In this document: in pieces, positions 18,429 to 27,115 of the stretch | How the letters are laid out: each line of letters starts with the position of its first letter | Numbering within the stretch: the first letter of the stretch is position 1 | From: Paraprevotella clara YIT 11840 | GTDB taxonomy: Bacteria > Bacteroidota > Bacteroidia > Bacteroidales > Bacteroidaceae | Direction of reading: 5' to 3' | Assembly: GCF_000233955.1 (NCBI RefSeq) | Contig: NZ_JH376597.1 | Coordinates: forward strand, 372,001-436,000 | DNA length: 64,000 nt | Notes under the pieces: generated by a model | Databases searched by the model: none | Told to the model about the DNA's origin: nothing | The model's input: the letters and a program-made list of their open reading frames with translations, nothing else | Made by a program: the position numbers and the translations under genes

Positions 18429-21400
18429 TCAATGTATCACAATTTTCTTACCGTTCACTATATAAATGCCCGGACGGGTAGGATTCGCGATGGCACGGCC
18501 GGAAAGGTCATAGACTCCCTGTCTTTCCACAACTGTAGTATCTACCTTCACATCATTGATACCTGTCACATCATCTACGCTCACGTTACTTCCATAATAG
18601 GAAAGGCTGAAATTATCGAATACCACCCAATCGGAAGAAACCGCCTTTGTGTTTTTCAATCCCAACTTGATATCCTCTGCATCCCTCTTGACTTCAACCA
18701 CAAGCGTATTGTCGTAAAGCTGTTCCTCCATATAGTCGGAAGCCGAGGCCACATTGTTGGGTATATACAAACCCTGAGTATAGACTTGAGAAGACGTTCC
18801 CAACTTCTTCTCTTGTCCTCCCACCATTATATTGTGGATCTTGGAAGACCTGTTATACAAATAAATAGATGTAGACACATTGTTTATACCGGAAACATAA
18901 TCCTTACCTACTTGGGAATAAGTACCAGGACGTTCAAACCCTTGTACACCGGCACGATATACCCCTTTGGGCATCTGCTTCAACGTTTGATAAAGGTCAA
19001 ACGTTGACGAAGTATTACATAACCCATTCGTGAAAAGGAGCACGTCAGCCTGGGAACAATCCCAACCGTCGAGAGTTTCCATACCGGAATTGTCAACTAA
19101 GAAAGAGAGGTCGTAAGCCGACAGGTTGTCAAGTACAGTATTTGACATAAACGAGATAATGCCCGTATACATCTCACAAATGGCATTTTCCAAGTCTTGC
19201 ACAGTTGCCAAGTTATCCACAGACGACTCCATCCTATTGGTCAAAGCCGTAAAGATGCCAGTTGCATCATCCGTAGCATCATGATGTGGGATTTTCACCA
19301 TCTCTTTAGCCCCAATAACGTAACGACGTAACTTCTCACGATTCAAAGTCACCTTACTTTCATCCACAAGACGTATCTGGTCTGCCGTAAGGATTATCCA
19401 CCGTTGGCTGGTAGCTGCATTGCTGAAATCTTGTGTAGAAGCTGTTTTTGTGTTTCCATCTGTTTCTGCCTGCAATGCAGGAGGAGTCTCCATGTTACGT
19501 TTGCCTTCGCATATCCAGTAGCCTTTGGTATTCAAGGTCTGATTCCCCACACCTAAAATAACAGGTACGCGCCCCCTCATCAAATGAAAACTTTCTTGTT
19601 CCCCAGGTTCGGCCACTTCTGCCGTCTTGATACTGCCACTCTTGAAAGTAAAGTACTTGCCGGACTTGGCATTACGCAACAAATAATAACATGTTTGAGG
19701 TTGGAAGACAAGATGCCATGCGAATGCATCGTCACCCACCAATTCATCCGTAGAAACAGCACAATAGGCCAATGTACCGTCTGCATTCTCAGTCAAATAG
19801 GCTGTCCCTCGTCCACAAGCCTCATCTTCGTTCGTGATGTAATATTTAACATCATCCTCGCTCTCGAATATATAATAAGGAGAGGGCGAACCACCGGAAG
19901 GGGGCAGACCGTCTACACCAAGTCCATGTGTCTGCAAGGCATTGGCGATATAAAGCAGACGCGTGCCATTGTCCGCCCCGGCACCGTTGATACCGAAAGG
20001 CCCCATGTGCATACCATCGCCATTACACAAATCCTGTCCGTTGGTCAAAAACTCCACAATAAGGTTGGCCAAGTCACCTTGCCAGTATACACCCGACTGA
20101 ATTTTAGGCATTTTAGTGGGATATAGCCCTTGCCATTTAGTAGAAGCCTTAAGCTCTTCCCAACTCCAACGCCAATGTTGACCAACTCCTACACCATGAT
20201 TGGATTCGTGCATCACCGTTCCCGTACGTTGGTATGCAGGATTAGGTCCTACTGACATCCAACCGCCATAACTACATTCAGCTGTCGGGGTACCGGCACC
20301 AAACGACACAGTAATTCCGTAATCCCGTATGCTCGTCCAATTATTATAATAATCCATAGCCTCGCGACATGCCTTACTAATCCGTTCGTTATCGGCCTGT
20401 TCGCCATTGTTGGCGTAACTCCATGTACAATTCCCCATGGGAAGCGTTATGATTTTACGTACTTCACCGTATCCCACGGCATTGCCCTGTGTCATGGCAA
20501 AAGCGCGTACATAGTACACCGTGGCAGGCTGCAACGGTTCCATAATATAAATAAGACCGGGATAGTTTAACAGTTGTGCGCCATCGGTGACATAATTGTC
20601 GGATAAAGTCGGTTCCTTGTGAGTGGCCCAACAGTAACCCTGCAACTTAATATCTTTTTCCGATATGCCATTTACCGTAACACGTCCTAAAGCCCCGACC
20701 GCACCACGGGGAATAAAACTTGAAGTCTCGACACCTGGCACATCTCCGGAAGGATTAGCCACATAATACAGGAGTTCGGCATGGGACAGTTCTTTGGAAA
20801 TCTCGTCGATTTCTTCCCTCGTACTTTTAGCCGTCTTATAAAGCCCATTGGCTTTGTCAATAACCGCTTTCAGCTCATTGTTCCCATTAGGCAACCCTTC
20901 GGCAAGCACCTGCTCAGACCTTTGTATGGCTTCCAAGAACAATGCATAATCCCACACACTAACCTGTGAAGCCGTAATAGCTTTACGAAGAATATTAGCC
21001 TTGTCCGCAATATCTTCGGTTTTAGTCACAGCCTTGGCCTCTTCTACAGCTTTGGCAAGCATGGCAAGACTATCAGCATGCTGTGGAGACTCCAACAGCG
21101 CTTCTCCTTCTTGTATCATTTGGCGAAACTCTGCAAACTGCGCATCATCGTCAAACCCCGTATAATAAATATGGAAATCATCAATGCTCACTTTATTACC
21201 AGTACATCCAATTGTATTCACTCCTATTTTAGCCTGATTATCCACCACGACAAAGTCAAGCGTATATTTACCGGTCAGACTCAATTCCTTCCGCGCATTG
21301 TTCGCATAAACATAGGCTCCTTTCTGTGGGATTGCCTTGTTACTTTCCTGTATATTCTGTGCCAAAACAGTGAGCTGGTAGTTCCCATTGGGTAATTCTA

Positions 21401-22295
21401 CTATTTGATGGATGTCGCCGTCAGCCACATTCCCCCAACCACTCCAGATTTCACAATAATAAGTACCTTCCTTCAATTCAAAGGCATCATTACTCTGCGG
21501 ACTGAAGCCATTACAAACCCATCCCTTGCTATTGTCTTCAAACCCAGGACTTAGCATATTTGAAGTGAGTTCCAACGGTTCTTCCGGTGAAGCCAACGAA
21601 AGTCTGTAATTATAAATCGCCGCCTTCAACGCAGCATATACTTTTGTCACATCTTCAGTCGAAGTTCCGTCCACCACAGACTTTCCATCGGCCAAAGCGG
21701 CATCAAGCGCTTTCTGCTCAGGTGTATCAAGATGCTTGTTAATACCTTCGGCTTCCGTAACAAGTTTACCTACTTCTTCACGAAAGATAGCATAAGTCTC
21801 TTCCGTAGGTTCCTCAAGAGTAAGGTGGAAATCATCGACACATACATAGTTTCCGGTTGCTCCTTGCACAAGGAGCCCGAACTCCAATGTACCATCTACC
21901 GTCGTGGTCTTCACTTCATACTTATCAGGCAGATTCACTTCTGTTTTGTCATCATTGGCATACACCCATACCCCTGTCTGCTTGGCTTGTGCATCATTCT
22001 GTTGGATGTTCTGCGCTGCCACACTTACTGTGTAAGTCCCTGCCGGCAAGTTATGGATTACTTGGTCTACACTGCCGTCTGCCACCCTGCTTCCGGCTCC
22101 ACTCCATGTCTCTACGTAATAATCGCCCACTTTCAAAGGGAATTCATTATTACCCTGACGGCTCATCTTGCGAATCTCCCATCCATTGATTTCATCTTCA
22201 AACCCTGGATTGACGATTCGATCTGTCATATCCGTCTGTGCCCACAAAGATGCGGCCGCACAAAGGAAAAGAAATAGAAAGAATTGTTTTTTCAT
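18429..22295 (-). CDS. Large modular secreted protein with HExxH metallopeptidase-like domain (paralog A)
   Basis: This is a 1288-residue protein with a signal peptide (~1-20). Visible order: a carbohydrate-binding-like beta module (~22-165), a helical linker, a second copy of that module (~245-395), another helical stretch, an FN3-like domain, a domain with HESNHGVGVGQHWRWSWEE (His696, Glu697, His700, His707, Glu713) followed by a conserved HMGPFG, a beta-trefoil-like domain, helices, a further beta module and a tail ending in GIYIVNGKKIVIH. HExxH suggests a zinc peptidase. The third ligand could be His707 (metzincin-like, but one residue later than usual) or a downstream Glu (gluzincin-like). 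I cannot place it in a named family. It is a tandem paralog of the gene at 23215-27069. Confidence 0.87.
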   Translation of the reverse strand: MKKQFFLFLFLCAAASLWAQTDMTDRIVNPGFEDEINGWEIRKMSRQGNNEFPLKVGDYYVETWSGAGSRVADGSVDQVIHNLPAGTYTVSVAAQNIQQNDAQAKQTGVWVYANDDKTEVNLPDKYEVKTTTVDGTLEFGLLVQGATGNYVCVDDFHLTLEEPTEETYAIFREEVGKLVTEAEGINKHLDTPEQKALDAALADGKSVVDGTSTEDVTKVYAALKAAIYNYRLSLASPEEPLELTSNMLSPGFEDNSKGWVCNGFSPQSNDAFELKEGTYYCEIWSGWGNVADGDIHQIVELPNGNYQLTVLAQNIQESNKAIPQKGAYVYANNARKELSLTGKYTLDFVVVDNQAKIGVNTIGCTGNKVSIDDFHIYYTGFDDDAQFAEFRQMIQEGEALLESPQHADSLAMLAKAVEEAKAVTKTEDIADKANILRKAITASQVSVWDYALFLEAIQRSEQVLAEGLPNGNNELKAVIDKANGLYKTAKSTREEIDEISKELSHAELLYYVANPSGDVPGVETSSFIPRGAVGALGRVTVNGISEKDIKLQGYCWATHKEPTLSDNYVTDGAQLLNYPGLIYIMEPLQPATVYYVRAFAMTQGNAVGYGEVRKIITLPMGNCTWSYANNGEQADNERISKACREAMDYYNNWTSIRDYGITVSFGAGTPTAECSYGGWMSVGPNPAYQRTGTVMHESNHGVGVGQHWRWSWEELKASTKWQGLYPTKMPKIQSGVYWQGDLANLIVEFLTNGQDLCNGDGMHMGPFGINGAGADNGTRLLYIANALQTHGLGVDGLPPSGGSPSPYYIFESEDDVKYYITNEDEACGRGTAYLTENADGTLAYCAVSTDELVGDDAFAWHLVFQPQTCYYLLRNAKSGKYFTFKSGSIKTAEVAEPGEQESFHLMRGRVPVILGVGNQTLNTKGYWICEGKRNMETPPALQAETDGNTKTASTQDFSNAATSQRWIILTADQIRLVDESKVTLNREKLRRYVIGAKEMVKIPHHDATDDATGIFTALTNRMESSVDNLATVQDLENAICEMYTGIISFMSNTVLDNLSAYDLSFLVDNSGMETLDGWDCSQADVLLFTNGLCNTSSTFDLYQTLKQMPKGVYRAGVQGFERPGTYSQVGKDYVSGINNVSTSIYLYNRSSKIHNIMVGGQEKKLGTSSQVYTQGLYIPNNVASASDYMEEQLYDNTLVVEVKRDAEDIKLGLKNTKAVSSDWVVFDNFSLSYYGSNVSVDDVTGINDVKVDTTVVERQGVYDLSGRAIANPTRPGIYIVNGKKIVIH

Positions 22296-22346
22296 TACGG
22301 TTAATTTAAAAGATTAAAAATATGATAATTTACTCGTTTTATTGCT

Positions 22347-22535
22347 TCAAGAAGCCCAATGCCACCAAAGGCCTATTTTCATATTCTTGAACCATTCAGG
22401 GCTCTCTTATGGCGGCAGATTGTCCCACCCCATATATTGCCCCATGACAACAGGTACGTTTTGCGATTTTGCCACAAAAAGAACAAAAAACAACAGCCAC
22501 AAAACTGACATTCTCAAAATTTCCACCCTCATCAT
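22347..22535 (-). pseudogene. Decayed 5' remnant of a GH29 alpha-L-fucosidase gene
   Basis: Translating the minus strand from 22535 gives a signal-peptide-like start followed by QNVPVVMGQYMGWDNLPP, a stop, and then in the same frame ESPEWFKNMKIGLWWHWAS and another stop. This aligns with residues 24-60 of the intact fucosidase at 27116-30247 (QNVPVATGRY..., WDNL, CPEWFQNVKFGIWAHW). Everything after that point is missing; the 1288-aa gene starts 51 bp later. The upstream promoter region is also shared with the intact fucosidase. This is the scar of a duplicated fucosidase gene that was deleted. Confidence 0.88.
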
Positions 22536-22571
22536 TATAGCCTGATTATAAAAGGAATCAAATGTTTTTTG

Positions 22572-22640
22572 CAAAAATAGATGATTGACAAAAAAAAATA
22601 TAGAATTATATCAGCCTAAAATAGCACTTTAGCACTATTC
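22572..22640 (-). promoter_or_regulatory. Promoter region of the remnant/1288-aa unit, with regulator palindrome
   Basis: On the minus strand TATTTTTG (22572-22579) matches TAnnTTTG. Upstream, at 22619-22640, is GAATAG-N10-CTATTT with inner GTGC direct repeats, and between them the conserved stretch GATATAATTCTAT. The same arrangement occurs at 30294-30363 with nearly the same spacing (39 versus 40 bp from palindrome to -7 box). The palindrome is a likely binding site for a common regulator. Confidence 0.75.
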
Positions 22641-22738
22641 TGACATTGTACATCCGAAATAGATGATACTGCTCCCCAAAGTGCCCGAGAGAGCAGATAA
22701 TCAGTGGGGAACGTTGCCCTTCGTGGAGGCCGGACATA

Positions 22739-23052
22739 TCTCCCACACAGGAATTTCGCAAAAAGAGCCTTCATCTTTCAGGACGCATGGTAAACCGTTC
22801 ATAATATTGATGTTACACGCTGAAAGATATTTCGGGCATCTTTCAGTCATACTTCATTCCGTTTGGCGCAGAACAGAAAACCGTTCGGCTGAGATTGAAA
22901 AATCGTTCGGCGCAGAACTTTTTACCATTTCCTGCAAGGAAAGACGGCTGAAAGATGCCCGAAATATCTTTCAGACCATAAATCACTATATGACAAGCAC
23001 ATACCGTACAACCTGAAAAATGAAAGGACTTTCCCGAAAACTCTTGGGAGGG
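22739..23052 (+). repeat. Interspersed terminal-inverted-repeat element, copy 2
   Basis: This copy is about 314 bp with imperfect inverted ends: CTCCC...CTTCATCTTTCAGG on the left and CCTGAAAAATGAAAGG...GGGAG on the right. The inner palindromes GCTGAAAGAT/ATCTTTCAG occur on both sides of a central tract with two full plus one variant 22-bp units (CCGTTCGGCTGAGATTG type, about 22859-22923). It lies about 160 bp beyond the stop of the 1284-aa gene and just before the promoter of the next duplicated unit. It is about one 22-bp unit shorter than copies 1 and 3. Confidence 0.85.
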
Positions 23053-23164
23053 ACATTTACTGTGCCAAAGTCACCCCAAATCCGTACGTTACAAGTCATC
23101 TTCACACAGTCAACGCCGACAAACATTGACCTCATGAGATACACCATCTTCTCCATCACAAAAC

Positions 23165-23189
23165 CGGGGATGCCGTTCTGACATCCCCG
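23165..23189 (-). terminator. Terminator of the fucosidase / 1284-aa operon
   Basis: Eight-bp arms CGGGGATG / CATCCCCG with a 9-base loop lie just after the stop, followed on the minus strand by GGTTTTG. The region is a copy of the terminator at 18378-18403 together with its flanks. Confidence 0.8.
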
Positions 23190-23214
23190 AAATGTTTTTG
23201 GTATGTTATCCTTG

Positions 23215-26200
23215 TCAATGTATCACAACCTTCTTACCATTCACTATATAGATTCCCGGACGGGTAGGATTCGCGATGGCACGGCCGGAAAGGTCATAGA
23301 TTCCTTGTCGAATTCCCGCATCCGGTTCCTGTTCCACCCCGTCAATTCCTGTCACATCATCCACCGTCACGTCCGTGCCATAGTAGGACAACTTGAAATT
23401 GTCAAACACAGTCCAGTCGGAAGAAACGCTGTTGTTGTTCTTCAAACCTAACTTTATGTCCGTATCCCTCTTGACCTCGACCACTACCTTATTTTCGTAA
23501 AGTTGCTGCTCCATATAGTCGACAGCAGACGCTACATTATTGGGAATATACAGTCCTTGCGTATAGACTTGGGAAGCCGTACCCAACTTCCTCTTTTGAC
23601 CGCCAGCCATTATATTTTGAAGTTTCGAAGATTTATTATACAAATAAACGATAGCCGACACATTGTCTTCGCCAGACATGTAGTCCTTGCCGACCTGAGA
23701 GTAAGCCCCCGGTCGCTCAAAGCCCTGCACCACGGCACTATACACACCTTTTGGCATCTGGGACAACGTCTGATAGAGGTCAAAGGTCGATGCGACCTCG
23801 CACACACCGTTCGTGAAATTGAGATCGTCGGATTGCTCGCAAGTCCAACCCTCGAAGCTTTCCATACCGGCATTGTCTATCAAAAAGGTGAGGTCGTAAG
23901 CAGACATCCCGTCAAGGGCCGTGCCGACCATAAACGTCGTAATGCCTGCATACATCGCATCAATTGAGGAAACTACTTCCGCGGCAGAAGTCAAATGGTC
24001 AATAGATGCTTCCGTCTTGTTTACCAAAGACGTAAAAGAGGCTGAAGCATCACTCGACACGTCGTGGTGCGGAACTTTGGACATCTCTTTAGCCCCGGCA
24101 ACGTAACGGCGCAACTTTTCCTTGTCCACGGCGATTTTGCCCTCATCAGCAAGACGTACTTGATCCGCCGTGAGGAACACCCAACGCTGGCTCGTAGCCG
24201 AATTAGTGAAGTCTTGGTTGGCGACGGTAATAGTCCCCCCTTCTCCATTGGCCTGCAATGCAGGAGGAGTCTCCACGTTACGCTTGCCCTCGCAAATCCA
24301 ATACCCTTTGGTATTCACCGTCTGGTCACCAGCCCCTAAAATGACGGGCACACGCCCTCTCATCAGGTGGAAGCTCTCTTGTCCGGCTGGCTCTGCCACC
24401 TCGGCCGTCCTGATACTACCGCTCCTGAACGTGAAATACTTGCCGGACTTGGCATTACGCAACAAATAGTAACATGTCTGGGGCTGGAAGATAAGATGCC
24501 ATGCGAAAGCATCGTCTTCCACCACTTCCACTGACGAAATGGTGCGGTAGACCAACTGACCGTCGGACGTTTCAGTGAGGTAAGCCGTGGCACGTCCGTA
24601 AGCCTCATCCTCGTTCGTAATATAATACTTCGTGGTATCCTCGCTCTCGATGGTGTAATAAGGTGTGGGAGAACCTCCAGTAGGCGGCAACCCGTCTTCG
24701 CCTAAGCCTTGAGTCTGCAACGCGTTGGCAATATAAAGCAAGCGAAACTCCGTCCCGGATCCATTGATACCGAAAGGCCCCATGTGTGCCCCGTCACCAT
24801 TGCATAAATCTTGCCCATTGGTCAGGAAATCCACAACCAAATTAGCTTGGTCACCCTGCCACCAAATACCTGGCTCTATTTTGGGTGTTTTTGTGGGACG
24901 AAGGCCTTGCCACTTAGTAGAAGCTTTAAGCTCTTCCCATCCCCAACGCCAATGTTGACCAACACCAATACCATGATTGGCCTCGTGCATCAAGGTCCCA
25001 ATACGTTGATAACCTGCATTAGGCCCCACAGTAATCCAACCTCCATAGCTACCGTGAGCCGAACCATCCCCCGCGTCATAGCTCACGCTAATATGGTACC
25101 CCTGAATGCTTGTCCAGTTATTGTAGTAATCCATTGCACCAGCACAAGCCGCGTTGAGGCGTTCATTGTCGGCTGCTTCACCGTTATTGGCATACGACCA
25201 CGTGCATTGTCCCATAGGAAGGGTAATAATCTTACGTACTTCACCGTAGCCTACAGCATTGTCTTTCGTCATCGCAAAAGCGCGTACATAGTATACCGTA
25301 GCAGGTTGCAACGGTTCCATAATATAAATAAGCCCCGGATAGTCAAACAACTGTTCCCCTTCGGCCACATAATCATCAGACAAAGTCGGATTCTTATGAG
25401 TTGCCCAACAAAAGCCCTGATATTTAAGATCATTTTCCTTTAGGCCTGTCACAGTCAAACGCCCAAGCGCTCCCGTGGCCCCACGGGGGATAAAGTCATA
25501 AGTCTTCACAATAGGAACTTCGCCAGAAGGATTAGCAGCACAATACAACACACCGGCTTGCGCCAGCTCCTTGACCATCAAGTCTATTTCCGCCTTGAGT
25601 GCGACAGCAGTATTATATACAGACTTAGCTTCATCAATAGCCTGTTGGAACTCTGTAGCCCCATTACTGCCTACACCTTCGTTGGCAAGCACCTCGGCTT
25701 CCTTGATAGCCCCCTCCAACACTTTATAGTCGGCCACACTAGTTTCCGAAGCCTTAATAGCCGTTGTCAATGCCAATGCACAAGCCGCGATTTCCTTTAC
25801 CTCTGTCACTTCCTTGGCATCCTTCACTGCTTTCGTAAGGGCAGCCAGACTGTCCTTATGCTGATGGGATACCATCAAAGCCTCCCCTTCGTTTATCAAC
25901 TGTTGGAGAGTTTCCTTCTGAGCTGTTTCATCAAACCCCACATAATAGAGATGGAAATCATCCAGACACACATAATTACCTGTACAATTGCGCGTGTAAA
26001 GCCCTATCTGAGCTTTATTATCCACAACGACGAAATCGAGAGAATATATACCCGGTACGTTCACGAGCTTCTCTACATTATTAGCATAAACGTAGGCTCC
26101 CTGTTGAGGCACATTCACATTGCCTTGGTCTATGTTCTGCCCTACCATCGTAAGACGGTAGTCCCCATTCGGCAATTCCACATCCTGATGAATATCTGTA

Positions 26201-27069
26201 TCCGTCACCAATCCCCAGAACTCACAATAGTAATCGCCCACTTTCAGTCCAAATGCGTCATTGTTCTGAGAATTAAAGCCCCCGTTAATCCATCCCACAG
26301 TACTATCCTCAAAACCTGGATTAGTCATATAAGAGGTGACATCCATTGGTTTATCTGGAGAAGCCAGCGAGAAACGATAATTAAAAATAGCATTATCCAA
26401 AGCTGTATAAGCTTCGATAATACCTTCCCAAGAGGATTGTGCCAAGATAGCTTTTGCAGTAGCCACCGCCTCATTAAGCGCTTTTTGCTCTGGAGTACTA
26501 AGTTGTTCGTCTATTTTCTCTGCTTCAGCAAGAAGCTTGCCCATTTCTTCACGGAACACAGCATAAGTTTCCTCGGTAGGCTCCTCATGTGTAAGGCGGA
26601 AATTGTCTACACATACATAATTTCCAGTAGCTCCTTTTATCAGGAAACCGATTTCCAGTGTACCGTCTACTGTGGTGGCCGTTACACTGTATTCACCCGG
26701 TAGGCCAACTTCTGTCTTATTTTCGTTAGCATAAACCCACACACCGGTTTGAACAACATCCGGAGTATTTTGCTGAATATTTTGTGCAGCAACAGTCACT
26801 GTATAAGTACCTGCAGGTAGTTTGGTAAGTACCTGTTCAAGACTACCATCCTGTGCCTTGTCTCCTGCCGGACGCCAACTTTCCACATACGCAGTTCCCT
26901 CCTTCAAGCCGAACGCATCGTTGGTTTGACGGCCAACCTTACGAATGTACCAACCTTCGACACCATCTTCAAACCCTGGATTGACGATTCGATCCGTCAT
27001 ATCCGTTTGTGCCCACAATAATGATGTGATCACAAACAAAAATAAAGATAAGAATAATTGTTTTTTCAT
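23215..27069 (-). CDS. Large modular secreted protein with HExxH metallopeptidase-like domain (paralog B)
   Basis: This 1284-residue tandem paralog of the gene at 18429-22295 has the same domain order: signal peptide, two carbohydrate-binding-like modules separated by helical linkers, FN3-like domain, HExxH domain, beta-trefoil-like domain, helices, C-terminal beta module and a GIYIVNGKKVVIH tail. The motif is HEANHGIGVGQHWRW (His695, Glu696, His699, His706) and HMGPFG is again conserved downstream. Conservation of all these residues in a diverged paralog suggests function. The gene follows the GH29 fucosidase by 46 bp in the same operon. Peptidase activity is an inference from the motif; a purely glycan-binding role is possible. 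Confidence 0.87.
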   Translation of the reverse strand: MKKQLFLSLFLFVITSLLWAQTDMTDRIVNPGFEDGVEGWYIRKVGRQTNDAFGLKEGTAYVESWRPAGDKAQDGSLEQVLTKLPAGTYTVTVAAQNIQQNTPDVVQTGVWVYANENKTEVGLPGEYSVTATTVDGTLEIGFLIKGATGNYVCVDNFRLTHEEPTEETYAVFREEMGKLLAEAEKIDEQLSTPEQKALNEAVATAKAILAQSSWEGIIEAYTALDNAIFNYRFSLASPDKPMDVTSYMTNPGFEDSTVGWINGGFNSQNNDAFGLKVGDYYCEFWGLVTDTDIHQDVELPNGDYRLTMVGQNIDQGNVNVPQQGAYVYANNVEKLVNVPGIYSLDFVVVDNKAQIGLYTRNCTGNYVCLDDFHLYYVGFDETAQKETLQQLINEGEALMVSHQHKDSLAALTKAVKDAKEVTEVKEIAACALALTTAIKASETSVADYKVLEGAIKEAEVLANEGVGSNGATEFQQAIDEAKSVYNTAVALKAEIDLMVKELAQAGVLYCAANPSGEVPIVKTYDFIPRGATGALGRLTVTGLKENDLKYQGFCWATHKNPTLSDDYVAEGEQLFDYPGLIYIMEPLQPATVYYVRAFAMTKDNAVGYGEVRKIITLPMGQCTWSYANNGEAADNERLNAACAGAMDYYNNWTSIQGYHISVSYDAGDGSAHGSYGGWITVGPNAGYQRIGTLMHEANHGIGVGQHWRWGWEELKASTKWQGLRPTKTPKIEPGIWWQGDQANLVVDFLTNGQDLCNGDGAHMGPFGINGSGTEFRLLYIANALQTQGLGEDGLPPTGGSPTPYYTIESEDTTKYYITNEDEAYGRATAYLTETSDGQLVYRTISSVEVVEDDAFAWHLIFQPQTCYYLLRNAKSGKYFTFRSGSIRTAEVAEPAGQESFHLMRGRVPVILGAGDQTVNTKGYWICEGKRNVETPPALQANGEGGTITVANQDFTNSATSQRWVFLTADQVRLADEGKIAVDKEKLRRYVAGAKEMSKVPHHDVSSDASASFTSLVNKTEASIDHLTSAAEVVSSIDAMYAGITTFMVGTALDGMSAYDLTFLIDNAGMESFEGWTCEQSDDLNFTNGVCEVASTFDLYQTLSQMPKGVYSAVVQGFERPGAYSQVGKDYMSGEDNVSAIVYLYNKSSKLQNIMAGGQKRKLGTASQVYTQGLYIPNNVASAVDYMEQQLYENKVVVEVKRDTDIKLGLKNNNSVSSDWTVFDNFKLSYYGTDVTVDDVTGIDGVEQEPDAGIRQGIYDLSGRAIANPTRPGIYIVNGKKVVIH

Positions 27070-27115
27070 TGTATTTAATTATTAAAATTAGGATTTATAA
27101 TAAATTCGGTTCTTA

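Noticed and set aside
22663-23016. A 117-codon open frame across interspersed element copy 2
   Set aside because: As with copy 1, the frame is not conserved between copies of the element.
25558-26703. A 381-codon open frame antisense to the 1284-aa gene
   Set aside because: It is a shadow of a well-supported coding region; there is no matching frame opposite the paralog.
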